The notes below the pieces were generated by a model that was given only the letters and a program-made list of their open reading frames with translations, had not been told where the DNA came from and did not search any database. Of a stretch of 64,000 bases of DNA, positions 47,964 through 55,986 are shown piece by piece (positions within the stretch are counted from its first letter, which is position 1; every line of letters begins with the position of its first letter). Origin of the DNA: Massilia cavernae. Lineage in GTDB: Bacteria > Pseudomonadota > Gammaproteobacteria > Burkholderiales > Burkholderiaceae_D. A program made the position numbers and the translations under genes. The DNA lies in NCBI RefSeq assembly GCF_003590855.1, contig NZ_QYUP01000149.1, positions 35,053-99,052 on the forward strand, read 5' to 3'.

Positions 47964-50258
47964 TTAGAAGCGGATGTTGGCGGTCAGGCTGGCCGAACGC
48001 GGCGCACCAGGCGTGTAGCGGTAGCCGCTCTTGTTGATCGCAGCAATATAACGCTCATCGCTCAGGTTGTACACGTTCAGCTGCAGCTCGACATTCTTGC
48101 TGACGTTGTACGCGGCCATCGCGTCAACCACCCAGTACGAATCGACAAACTTCGGTGTGCCGATGGCGCTGTCGGTGCCACGCAGCAGCTCGTCGACGAA
48201 GCGTGCACCGCCGCCCAGCTTGATGCCGTTAGGCAGGGTGTACGCGGTCCAGCCGGTGAAGGCCTGCTTTGGCGTGTAGCTCAGGTTGTTGATGCCGCTG
48301 GCAGTCACAACCTTGCCCGATTCCACTTCGGTATCCATGCGGGTATAGCCTGCGCTCACCAGCCAGTTGCGCGCCACCTGTCCGGTCACGCCCAGCTCGA
48401 TGCCTTGCACGCGCTTGCGGCCGGTCTGGTAGTACTGCAGGTCGACCGGGTCTTGTTCCACTTCGTTCTTGACGGTGGTGCGGTAGGCGGCAACGGACAC
48501 GGTGACCTTCTTCTTCAGGAAGTCCCACTTGGTGCCGATTTCGGCGGTGGTGGAATCCTGCGGCACGAATTTCGGGTTCGATGCGTTGTTGGCCGATCCG
48601 GACAGCACCAGGTTGGTGCCGGGCGGCTGCTTCGACGTGGCCACCAGCGCATACACGCTGCTGTCCGGAGTCGGCTTGTACAGTGCCGACAGCTTGCCGT
48701 TGACCAGCGTGTCGCTCACACCCAAGTCGAGCGGTACCAAGGTACCGACAGGCCGGGTAGGGTGGCTCGTTGCGGTGGTCAACACCATGCTGTCGTAGTC
48801 GACCTTGAAGCGGTCGGCGCGCACGCCGGCGTTGATGATCCACTTGTCGCCAAGGCGAAGCGTGTCGAACACGTACAGGCTCTGGGTGTCGACCTGGGCT
48901 TTGCTGGCCACGCCGTTCGGACGCGGATTCAGGCCGGTGACCGGCAGCGACGGATTCGGCGGGTACAGGGGGGCAGGCAGCAGGGTGCCGAGGCCAGTGT
49001 AGCCCACGTTGCGCTGTTCTTCGGCGGTCAGTTCCAGGCCAGCGACCAGGGTGTGGCTGATCGCGCCGGTGCCGAAGTCGGCGGTCACAACGCTCTGGTT
49101 GGTCAGGATCTTGTTCTGCTGGTCCTTGACGGTGCGGGTGGTGCGGGCCAGCGTCCAGGTGTTCGGGTTGGCCGGGTCGGGCGTCAGCAGGTTGGCGGTG
49201 TTGCCCATGAACGCGGTCAGCAGGTAGTTCTGGTCGGTTTTGCCGTAGCGCGTGGTGTTCTGCACGCGCAGGGTCTTCGAGAAGTCATGCTCCAGGCGCA
49301 CGGTGAACATGTCGGCCTTGACCTTGTCGAAGTCGGTGTCCGAGCCGTAGAAGCCTTGCGGGTCGACCGGCTTGGCTGCGGTGATGAACGGGCGCTTCGG
49401 ATCGGGGCTGGAGTAGCCAGGCAGGCCGACGGTCGGCACGCCGCCGTCGGGCACGTTGTCCTGGTCCACGTGCAGCAGGTTGAAGTAAGCGCGGGTAGGG
49501 CCGTTCAGGCCGAAGGTCAGCGACGGCGCCACTGCCCAGCGCTTGTTCTTGACCACGTCGCGGGCCGGGTTGCCGCTGTCCTGCGCCAGCACGTTCAGGC
49601 GGAAGGCGCTGCCCTTGGCGGCATCGATCGCCTGGTTCAGGTCGGCGGTGGCGCGCTTCTGGCTACCGCTGCCGACGGTCACGCTGCCGGTGAACGCGTT
49701 TTCCAGCGAGGCCTGCTTGGTCACCAGGTTGACTGAGCCGGTTGGCGAGGCGCGGCCGTTGTCGGTGCCCGCAGGGCCCTTCAGCACGTCGATCTGTTCG
49801 ATGTTGAAGACGTCGCGCGAGATCGAGCCGATGTCGCGCACGCCGTCGACGTAGATGCTGCTCGACGAATCGAAGCCGCGCATGTAAATCGAGTCGCCGG
49901 TGGTGGTGTTGCCGTTCTCGCCCAGGAAGAAGGTGCCCACGCCTGGCGTGTTGCGCAGCGCTTCGGTCAGCGTGACCGCGCCTTGTTGCTGGATCAGTTC
50001 CTTCTTGATGACCGTGATGGTCTGTGCGGTATTGACCAGTTCTTCCGTGTATTTCGGCGACGATGCCTTCTCCGCCTTGAATTCGTTCTCGGCAGCGCCG
50101 TTGACGACGACTTCATGCATCGTGCGCGACTGCTGGTCCGGCGCTGCCGGTGCGCCGTCGGCGGCGTGCGCCGCGACCGGCAGCAGCATGGCTGCGATGG
50201 CGGTGTGGATGTGCTGGTTGAAATGGGTCTGTGCGTGCTTGCGACTCTTGATTGCCAT
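47964..50258 (-). CDS. TonB-dependent siderophore receptor, Fiu-like
   Basis: The 764-residue product has a signal peptide (about 1-32), a TonB-box-like HEVVVNG, a plug domain ([51 protein letters not shown]), and a 22-strand-type barrel ending in a terminal Phe (LTANIRF). The plug and the piuC neighbour match catecholate receptors of the Fiu class. It imports a ferric siderophore across the outer membrane. A Fur box lies 124 bp upstream. Confidence 0.92.
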   Translation of the reverse strand: MAIKSRKHAQTHFNQHIHTAIAAMLLPVAAHAADGAPAAPDQQSRTMHEVVVNGAAENEFKAEKASSPKYTEELVNTAQTITVIKKELIQQQGAVTLTEALRNTPGVGTFFLGENGNTTTGDSIYMRGFDSSSSIYVDGVRDIGSISRDVFNIEQIDVLKGPAGTDNGRASPTGSVNLVTKQASLENAFTGSVTVGSGSQKRATADLNQAIDAAKGSAFRLNVLAQDSGNPARDVVKNKRWAVAPSLTFGLNGPTRAYFNLLHVDQDNVPDGGVPTVGLPGYSSPDPKRPFITAAKPVDPQGFYGSDTDFDKVKADMFTVRLEHDFSKTLRVQNTTRYGKTDQNYLLTAFMGNTANLLTPDPANPNTWTLARTTRTVKDQQNKILTNQSVVTADFGTGAISHTLVAGLELTAEEQRNVGYTGLGTLLPAPLYPPNPSLPVTGLNPRPNGVASKAQVDTQSLYVFDTLRLGDKWIINAGVRADRFKVDYDSMVLTTATSHPTRPVGTLVPLDLGVSDTLVNGKLSALYKPTPDSSVYALVATSKQPPGTNLVLSGSANNASNPKFVPQDSTTAEIGTKWDFLKKKVTVSVAAYRTTVKNEVEQDPVDLQYYQTGRKRVQGIELGVTGQVARNWLVSAGYTRMDTEVESGKVVTASGINNLSYTPKQAFTGWTAYTLPNGIKLGGGARFVDELLRGTDSAIGTPKFVDSYWVVDAMAAYNVSKNVELQLNVYNLSDERYIAAINKSGYRYTPGAPRSASLTANIRF

Positions 50259-50381
50259 GTGCTTTTCTTCTGTCGATGGTTGCGCTGGCTACTGCACGCA
50301 TGGACTCGGGAGAGGCTGGCTACAGATGGCTTGCGATTTACGGGTGGTGGCAGGATTGTAAGGATTTATTCGCAATGAGTA

Positions 50382-50400
50382 AATGAGAATCGTTATCAAT
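50382..50400 (-). promoter_or_regulatory. Fur box upstream of receptor gene
   Basis: AATGAGAATCGTTATCAAT matches the 19-bp Fur consensus (GATAATGATAATCATTATC) at 13 or so positions, and lies 124 bp in front of the TonB receptor start. This places receptor and piuC under iron control. Confidence 0.75.
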
Positions 50401-50435
50401 CGCATTCAAGATGTGCGATTTGGCAACGTCTTCGC

Positions 50436-51779
50436 TTAATAGACGTCGCGCCGATAGCGTCCTTCGGCCTCGAGCGCTTCCACCGCGGCGGCGCCGAGCG
50501 CATCGACCAGCACCTGGTGCACGCCCGAGGCCATGCCCTGCAGGCTGCCGCAGACGTAGATGGCCGCATCCTGCTCTACCCAGGTTCGCAGTTGCTCCGC
50601 GTGCAGGGACAGCGCATCCTGCACGTAGCGCGGGCCGGCATGGTCGCGCGAGAAGGCGAGGACAAGGCATTCCAGCGAACCTTCGCGGCGCCACGTTTCG
50701 ATCTCCTGCCGGAAGAAGAAGTCGCGGGCCTCGTTGCGCTCGCCGAACAGCAGCCAGTTGCGCGTGTCGCCGTTGGCGATGCGGGCGCGCAGGTGGGCGC
50801 GCAGCCCGGCGATGCCGGTGCCGTTCCCGATCAGGATGAGGGGCCGCGTGGCGTTGGCGCCGAGGCGGAAGCGGGTATGCGGGCGCACGCGCAGGGCCAG
50901 CGTGTCCTGCGCCGTCGCGCCCTGGCACAGCCAGCCCGAGGCCGCGCCATCGCTGCCGTCGTCGCGCACGTGCAGGCGCACCAGCAGGTCGAGGCGGCCG
51001 TCGGCCGCAGCCGACGCGATCGAATATTCGCGCGGATAGTCCGGGTCGGACGGAGGGCTGAGCTGGACCAGGTCGCCCGCTTCCCATGCGGGCAGGGCGC
51101 CGGCGGCCGGCACCAACGACAGGTGGAACACCGGCGCGCCCGCGCTGCCGGGGTTGACCAGCTTGCGTTCGGCGATGCGCCAGGGTTCGTAGGCGGGCGC
51201 CACCCAGTCCGGCGCGTCGGCGGTACCGGCCAGGTGGCTGAGGTGATGCTGCCATTCGGCGATGCCGGGACCGGCGCCGCGGTCGACCTCGATACGCCCG
51301 AACAGCGGCTGGGCGCCGCGCGCCTGCAAGGCCTGGTCGAGCCAGCGGCCGAAGCCGCAGTAATTGGAATAGGTGCTGTCGCCCAGCGCCATCACGCCGA
51401 AGTGCAGCTGCGACAGCTGGGCGGTGGCGCGGGCGAGCCGGCTGGCAAAGCGCGCGCCGCTGTCGGGCGGGTCGCCTTCGCCATAGGTGCTGGCGATGAA
51501 CAGGATGCGGGTGGCCGACCGCAGCGTGGCGTCGTCCAGGTCTTCCACGCTGATGCTGCGCGCGGCCAGCCCGGCGGCGCGCAGGGTGTCGGCGGTTTGC
51601 TGCGCCAGGTATTCACCGGTGCCGGTCTGGCTGGCGTGGGCCACCAGCCAGTCGGCCTCGCCGCCGCCTGCATCGGCGCTGCGCTTGCGCACGGCGCACA
51701 CGACGGCCAGGCACATGCCGGCGTAGGAAGACAGCAGCAGGGCCGCACCGGCCCAGCGCACCGGGTCGATGGTGATCAT
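50436..51779 (-). CDS. Membrane-anchored flavodoxin/NADPH reductase (CysJ-like)
   Basis: The 447-residue product from ATG 51779 has one N-terminal membrane helix (WAGAALLLSSYAGMCLAVVCAV), a flavodoxin FMN domain (SQTGTGEYLAQQTADTL, ASTYGEGDPP), an FAD domain (REYSIAS) and a C-terminal NAD(P)H domain (LIGNGTGIAGLRAHL, IYVCGSLQGMASG). It should move electrons from NADPH through FAD and FMN. In this cluster it probably feeds the PepSY-type membrane protein that reduces iron. ApbE overlaps its start by 4 bp. Confidence 0.9.
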   Translation of the reverse strand: MITIDPVRWAGAALLLSSYAGMCLAVVCAVRKRSADAGGGEADWLVAHASQTGTGEYLAQQTADTLRAAGLAARSISVEDLDDATLRSATRILFIASTYGEGDPPDSGARFASRLARATAQLSQLHFGVMALGDSTYSNYCGFGRWLDQALQARGAQPLFGRIEVDRGAGPGIAEWQHHLSHLAGTADAPDWVAPAYEPWRIAERKLVNPGSAGAPVFHLSLVPAAGALPAWEAGDLVQLSPPSDPDYPREYSIASAAADGRLDLLVRLHVRDDGSDGAASGWLCQGATAQDTLALRVRPHTRFRLGANATRPLILIGNGTGIAGLRAHLRARIANGDTRNWLLFGERNEARDFFFRQEIETWRREGSLECLVLAFSRDHAGPRYVQDALSLHAEQLRTWVEQDAAIYVCGSLQGMASGVHQVLVDALGAAAVEALEAEGRYRRDVY

Positions 51780-52777
51780 TGCAGCATTGCGCGGAATGCG
51801 CTGGAAGTGATTTCGGTAAGTTCGCCGGCCGCGCGCAGCAGGAAGCGCGCGGCCAGCTGGTGCTGCTCGGCGAATGCCAGCCCTTCTTCGGGGCCGAGTA
51901 CCGACATCGCGGTCGACAGCGCGTCGGCCGCCATGCATTCCTCGTGGAGGACGGTCACCGAGGCGACCTGGTTGCGGATCGGGTAGCCGGTGCGCGGGTC
52001 GAGCGTGTGCGACGCGCGCCGCTCGTTGTGGCGGAAGTGCTGGCGGTAGTCGCCCGAGGTGGCCACCGACAGCCCGTGCAGCGCGACGATGACTTCGCCG
52101 CTGTGCGTGCCCGGCACGCCTTCGAGCGCCACCCACCATGGCTGGCCGTCCGGCTTCATGCCGGAGCCGCGCAGCTCGCCGCCGACTTCAATCAGGTAGT
52201 GGCTGATGCCGCCCGCCTCGAGCCGGCGCGCCAGCTGGTCGACCGCGAAGCCTTTCGCCACCGACGACAGGTCGAGCTGCACGCCGCCCGGCTGCAGCAA
52301 GCGCTTTTGCGCCGGGTCGAATTCGATGCGGTCGCCGTCGCGGCGTGCCACCAGCGCCTCGATCGCCTGGTCCGACGGCACGAAGAACTCGGGCTGGTCA
52401 TAGCGCCGTTTGGCGCCGAAGCCCCACAGGTTGACCAGCGCGCCCGCGCACGGATCGTAGGCGCCGCCGCTGGCCTCGCGCACCCACAGGGCATAGGCCA
52501 GCACTTTGGCGAAGGCGTCCGGCACGCGCTGCGAGCTGCCGGCGCCGGCGTTATTGAACTGGCTGAGGTTCGACTCAGGTTCCCAGTGGCTCATCTGGGC
52601 CACCACCTGGTCCAGTTCCTTCTCCAGCTGGTCCTCGATCTTGCTCAAGCCGCGCGGGGGCACGACCGCCTTCACCGACCACATGGTGCCCATGGTGCCG
52701 CCGGACATGTCGATCACGCGGTGCGACGCCGGAGGCAACTCGCCGGAGATTGCAAGGGGAACGAGGACGCTGCGCAT
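51776..52777 (-). CDS. apbE: ApbE-type FAD:protein FMN transferase
   Basis: The 333-residue product has the ApbE features: GTMGTMWSVK at the start of the domain, LDLSSVAKGFAVDQLA, the magnesium/FAD motif YLIEVGGELRGSG and the C-terminal TSGDYRQHF. ApbE attaches FMN to a Ser/Thr of target proteins. No lipobox or clear signal is present, so it may stay in the cytosol or be anchored otherwise. A flavinylated partner would be the PepSY or DUF2271 protein of the same operon. Confidence 0.9.
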   Translation of the reverse strand: MRSVLVPLAISGELPPASHRVIDMSGGTMGTMWSVKAVVPPRGLSKIEDQLEKELDQVVAQMSHWEPESNLSQFNNAGAGSSQRVPDAFAKVLAYALWVREASGGAYDPCAGALVNLWGFGAKRRYDQPEFFVPSDQAIEALVARRDGDRIEFDPAQKRLLQPGGVQLDLSSVAKGFAVDQLARRLEAGGISHYLIEVGGELRGSGMKPDGQPWWVALEGVPGTHSGEVIVALHGLSVATSGDYRQHFRHNERRASHTLDPRTGYPIRNQVASVTVLHEECMAADALSTAMSVLGPEEGLAFAEQHQLAARFLLRAAGELTEITSSAFRAMLQ

Positions 52778-52779
52778 GC

Positions 52780-53598
52780 TTACTCTGGCAGGACTTCCAG
52801 CGATGCCGTGTAGCTGTAGCGGCGCGGATTCGGGCCCGGTGGCTGTGCGCCCTTGGCCAGACCGGCCGGATAGCTCGCGCTCATCCAGTACCAGCCGCCG
52901 TCAGGCAGCTTGACGCTGGCCTGGCCGTTGGCGTCGGTGGACAGGCGGATCTCGCCCAGCACGCCGCGGTGGCGCACGCCGCCCGGGACCAACGAGAACG
53001 GGAAGTTCGCCAGCGGCTTGCCGTCGAGGGTGAAGCGCCAGGTGGCGGTTTCGCCAGCGCGCAGCTCGTTCGGGTGGGTGACCGGCACCATTTCAAGTCC
53101 GACGCCGCTCGGCTTCAGCGCGCCGTTGCTCGACTTGTTGGCGCTGACGAAGGTCTCGATGCGCGCATGCTGCGAGCCCGATTGCAGTTCCACCGCGTTG
53201 GCCGGCACGTCCTTCTTGAATGCCTCCTCGGAGCCGCGGAAGCGGCGGGTCTCGCCGCCTTCCTTCCAGCTGGCCATCATCGTCACGTTCGAGGTGCTGA
53301 CCTTATAGGTGCCCGGCTTCGGCATCTTCAGTTCGAAGCTGGCGCGCGACTTTTGGGTGACTCCGGCCGGGGCGGGCGTGCTCACGCCGTCCGGGTCGGT
53401 GACCATCACGCCGTCCAGCTTCATCGCCATGTGGTCGAAGTCGAACAGGTTTTCGGACACGGCGCCGTCGATCAGCACCACCGGCTCCTTGCCGTCGGCG
53501 GTGCTCAGGGTCGGCAGCAGCCACGGGCGGTGGGCGCTGGCCTGCAGCGACAGGGTGGCCAGCACGGCGGCCAGCAGGACATTTTTAGTATTGGTCAT
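52780..53598 (-). CDS. DUF4198 family periplasmic protein
   Basis: The 272-residue product has a Sec signal (NVLLAAVLATLSLQASA) and a mature start at HRPWLLP, so the first residue after cleavage is probably His, which is suited to metal binding. The two beta domains are the DUF4198 type, linked to metal-uptake systems such as NikM/CbiK. It lies between apbE and DUF2271 in the reductase operon. A role in periplasmic iron handling is inferred. Confidence 0.87.
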   Translation of the reverse strand: MTNTKNVLLAAVLATLSLQASAHRPWLLPTLSTADGKEPVVLIDGAVSENLFDFDHMAMKLDGVMVTDPDGVSTPAPAGVTQKSRASFELKMPKPGTYKVSTSNVTMMASWKEGGETRRFRGSEEAFKKDVPANAVELQSGSQHARIETFVSANKSSNGALKPSGVGLEMVPVTHPNELRAGETATWRFTLDGKPLANFPFSLVPGGVRHRGVLGEIRLSTDANGQASVKLPDGGWYWMSASYPAGLAKGAQPPGPNPRRYSYTASLEVLPE

Positions 53599-53612
53599 CT
53601 CTCTGGCTCCGA

Positions 53613-54128
53613 TTATTTAGACACCTGGACGCTGACCGCGCCCAGTTCTTCCTTGCCGCTGGCGCTGAACGACTGGCCCGGCTTGAGCGGCAGCGTCAGC
53701 GGAACGCGCACCAGTTCGCGGCCGCCCGCTTCACGCGCCGCCTCGATCACCAGCTTGTAGTCGCCGGCCGGCAGCTTGTCGACCTGGGTGCGGGCCGGAC
53801 CGAAGGTCATGCTCTGCTGGCCGGTGGCGCGGGTTGCGCCGCTGACGCCGTCGACCGGCAGGTCGAGCTCGCGGCCGGCCTTGCGCCACCAGGTGCGCAG
53901 GTCCTTGACCCATTTCAGGCCACCGTTGTCCTTCTTCTTCACGTCGTACAGCACGGCCAGGTTCGAGGCGACGCTCTGGTCGGCGCGTTCGAGCCAGATG
54001 GCGACATACGGGCGGTGGTATTCGGCGACGTTCAGCTGCGGAATCTCGAACTTGACTGCGAGTTCGGCGCCGACGGCCCAGCTGCTGAGCATTGGAAGCG
54101 TGAGGGCCAGCGTGTGTTGTAATTTCAT
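53613..54128 (-). CDS. DUF2271 periplasmic protein
   Basis: The 171-residue product has a Sec signal (LALTLPMLSSWAVGA) and the DUF2271 domain: YHRPYVAIWLERADQSVASN, LKWVKDLRTWWRKAGRELDL, PVDGVSGATRATG, and a last strand DYKLVIEAAREAGGRE. The SGATRAT stretch resembles the Ser/Thr-containing motif that ApbE flavinylates. It is probably a periplasmic electron carrier or partner of the PepSY protein. Confidence 0.88.
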   Translation of the reverse strand: MKLQHTLALTLPMLSSWAVGAELAVKFEIPQLNVAEYHRPYVAIWLERADQSVASNLAVLYDVKKKDNGGLKWVKDLRTWWRKAGRELDLPVDGVSGATRATGQQSMTFGPARTQVDKLPAGDYKLVIEAAREAGGRELVRVPLTLPLKPGQSFSASGKEELGAVSVQVSK

Positions 54129-54149
54129 GGGGCGATCTGACAGGGTGGG

Positions 54150-54803
54150 TTAATGGATGAAGAGGATGGCGATCAGGACCGGCGCGATGATGCCGAAGCC
54201 CACTACAGGCCAGGTCGAGGGGCGGTTGGCCGCGTGCAGTTTCAGGATCAGGAAGCCGGTGATGGAAAACGCCAGGCAGGCGATCGCGAAGATGTCGATG
54301 AACCAGCTCCACACAGGGCCGGTGTTGCGGCCCTTGTGCAGGTCGTTCAGCCACGAGATCGCGCCGCGCGAGGTCACTTCATACTCGGCGGCGCCGTCGA
54401 CGCCGATGCGCAGCCACGCGTCGCCACCGGGGCGTGGCAGCGGCACGTAGGCGTCTTCAGGGCTCCATTCGGCATTGACGCCGTCGACGTCGATGCCGAA
54501 AGTGGTGCGTACCCAGCCTTCGACGGCGGGCGGCAGCGGGGCGCTGGCGTCGGCGTGCTGTTCGGCCGACTGCTCCATGCGGGTGCGCAGCGGCGCGGGC
54601 AGTTCGGCCTTGCTGCTGGTGACCTGCGGCTTGGCCTCGATCTGCGCCGCGTGATTGAGCGTGAAGCCGGTGGCGCTGAACATCAGCATGCCGAGCAGGC
54701 ACATGGCGGCACTGATCCAGTGCCACTGGTGCAAAGTCTTGAGCCAGATGGCGCGGCCGGCGCCGGGCAGGGCTGGACGGTCGGTCGGATTGGATGCGGG
54801 CAT
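54150..54803 (-). CDS. PepSY-associated membrane protein
   Basis: The 217-residue product has three or more membrane helices: WHWISAAMCLLGMLMFSATGF, WSWFIDIFAIACLAFSITGF, and VVGFGIIAPVLIAILFI at the C terminus, with a periplasmic PepSY-like part between (about 60-155). This family includes FpvG-like iron reductases of the inner membrane. It is the first gene of the minus-strand operon, 33 bp after a Fur box. It likely passes electrons from the flavoreductase to periplasmic ferric siderophore. Confidence 0.88.
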   Translation of the reverse strand: MPASNPTDRPALPGAGRAIWLKTLHQWHWISAAMCLLGMLMFSATGFTLNHAAQIEAKPQVTSSKAELPAPLRTRMEQSAEQHADASAPLPPAVEGWVRTTFGIDVDGVNAEWSPEDAYVPLPRPGGDAWLRIGVDGAAEYEVTSRGAISWLNDLHKGRNTGPVWSWFIDIFAIACLAFSITGFLILKLHAANRPSTWPVVGFGIIAPVLIAILFIH

Positions 54804-54835
54804 GCGGTCGTTGTTGGGAAGAGCTCGTTAATGCA

Positions 54836-54854
54836 AATAGTAACGATTCTCATT
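54836..54854 (-). promoter_or_regulatory. Fur box upstream of PepSY operon
   Basis: Read on the minus strand, AATGAGAATCGTTACTATT matches the first twelve bases of the receptor-gene box exactly. It lies 33 bp before the PepSY gene start, so the five-gene reductase operon is probably iron-repressed. Confidence 0.75.
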
Positions 54855-54886
54855 TACATCGTCAACGACTATTGAAGTCAATACAA

Positions 54887-55906
54887 CTACATTATGCTGC
54901 CAACCCCGGCGCTGGAGCGCAGCCACGCCGCCACGCCGGCGAAGCAGGGATACTCAGCGGTAATCACAAACGTGGGGATCGTGGCCAGGTAGCCGGCGAA
55001 GCGGCCCTTCTGCTCGAAGCGGGTGCGGAAGCCCGAGCCGTCGAAGGCGCTGCCCAGGCGCGGGACGATGCCGCCGCCGATGTAGATGCCGCCGATCGCA
55101 CCCAGCGTCACAGCAAGGTTACCGGCGATGGTGCCCAGCATCTCGCAAAAACAGTCCACGGCCCCGGCGCACACCGCGCACTCCCCGGACAACGCCAGCG
55201 CGATGACGTCGGCCGGCGAATGGGCCTGCGCCGGCAGCCCCGCGCGCTCGGCAAGGGCGCGGTACACCAGCACCAGGCCGCTGCCGGACATCAGCCGTTC
55301 GGCCGACACGTGGGGGAACTCGCGCCAGGCGAAACGCAGGACAGCTATTTCGCGCTCGCTGGCGGGCGCGAAACTCACGTGGCCGCCTTCGCTGTCGAGG
55401 GCTTCCCAGCCCCCTTTCGACGGCACCAGGCCGGACACACCGAGACCCGTGCCGGCGCCCAGCAGGCCGATCGTGCCGGCGTCGGCAGCCTGGCCGCCGC
55501 CGACCTGGCGCAGGTTGCCGGGCGCCAAGTGGGGCAGTGCCAGGGCCAGCGCCTTGAAGTCGTTGATCACGCCAAAGCGCGCGAAGCCGAACTCGCGCCG
55601 CACCGCCTCGATGGAAAACTGCCAGTGGTGGTTGGTCATCCGCAGCAGGTCGCCGTTGACGGGATTGGCGACGGCGATCGCGGCGTCCCATGGCGTTTCC
55701 CAGGCTGCGGCTTCCGGCAGGGCGAGGTAGGCGCGCAGGGCGTCCTGCAAGGTCGCGAAGCCGGCGCACGGCAGCACCCGGATGCACTCCAGCTGGCCGG
55801 GCGCCACTTCAAGCGCGAAGCGCGCATTGGTACCGCCGATATCGGCCAGCAGGGACGGCCTCGGACGCGCTTCGGCCGCGCGGGACATCAGGAAATCAGC
55901 ATGCAT
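54887..55906 (-). CDS. glk: Glucokinase
   Basis: The 339-residue product from ATG 55906 has the ATP/phosphate motif LLADIGGTNARFAL, glucose-binding INDFKALA, LGAGTGLGVSGLVP, and EGGHVSF, and a late GGIYIGGGIVPR. This is the ROK-independent Glk family. It phosphorylates glucose released by the GH65 phosphorylase. The frame is open to 55936, but that start lies inside the terminator of the upstream gene, so 55906 or 55888 is more likely. It follows the sugar receptor on the same strand. Confidence 0.9.
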   Translation of the reverse strand: MHADFLMSRAAEARPRPSLLADIGGTNARFALEVAPGQLECIRVLPCAGFATLQDALRAYLALPEAAAWETPWDAAIAVANPVNGDLLRMTNHHWQFSIEAVRREFGFARFGVINDFKALALALPHLAPGNLRQVGGGQAADAGTIGLLGAGTGLGVSGLVPSKGGWEALDSEGGHVSFAPASEREIAVLRFAWREFPHVSAERLMSGSGLVLVYRALAERAGLPAQAHSPADVIALALSGECAVCAGAVDCFCEMLGTIAGNLAVTLGAIGGIYIGGGIVPRLGSAFDGSGFRTRFEQKGRFAGYLATIPTFVITAEYPCFAGVAAWLRSSAGVGSIM

Positions 55907-55925
55907 GATGGAAGAAGTGAAGTTG

Positions 55926-55953
55926 AAAAAAGGCAAGGCGAGAGCGCCTTGCC
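55926..55953 (-). terminator. Rho-independent terminator of sugar receptor gene
   Basis: GGCAAGGCG and CGCCTTGCC form a 9-bp stem with loop AGAG; on the minus strand a T6 run follows. It lies 34 bp after the receptor stop and just before glk. Confidence 0.85.
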
Positions 55954-55986
55954 CAATCCCTGCGGACAGGGACCTTGAGATTTAAC

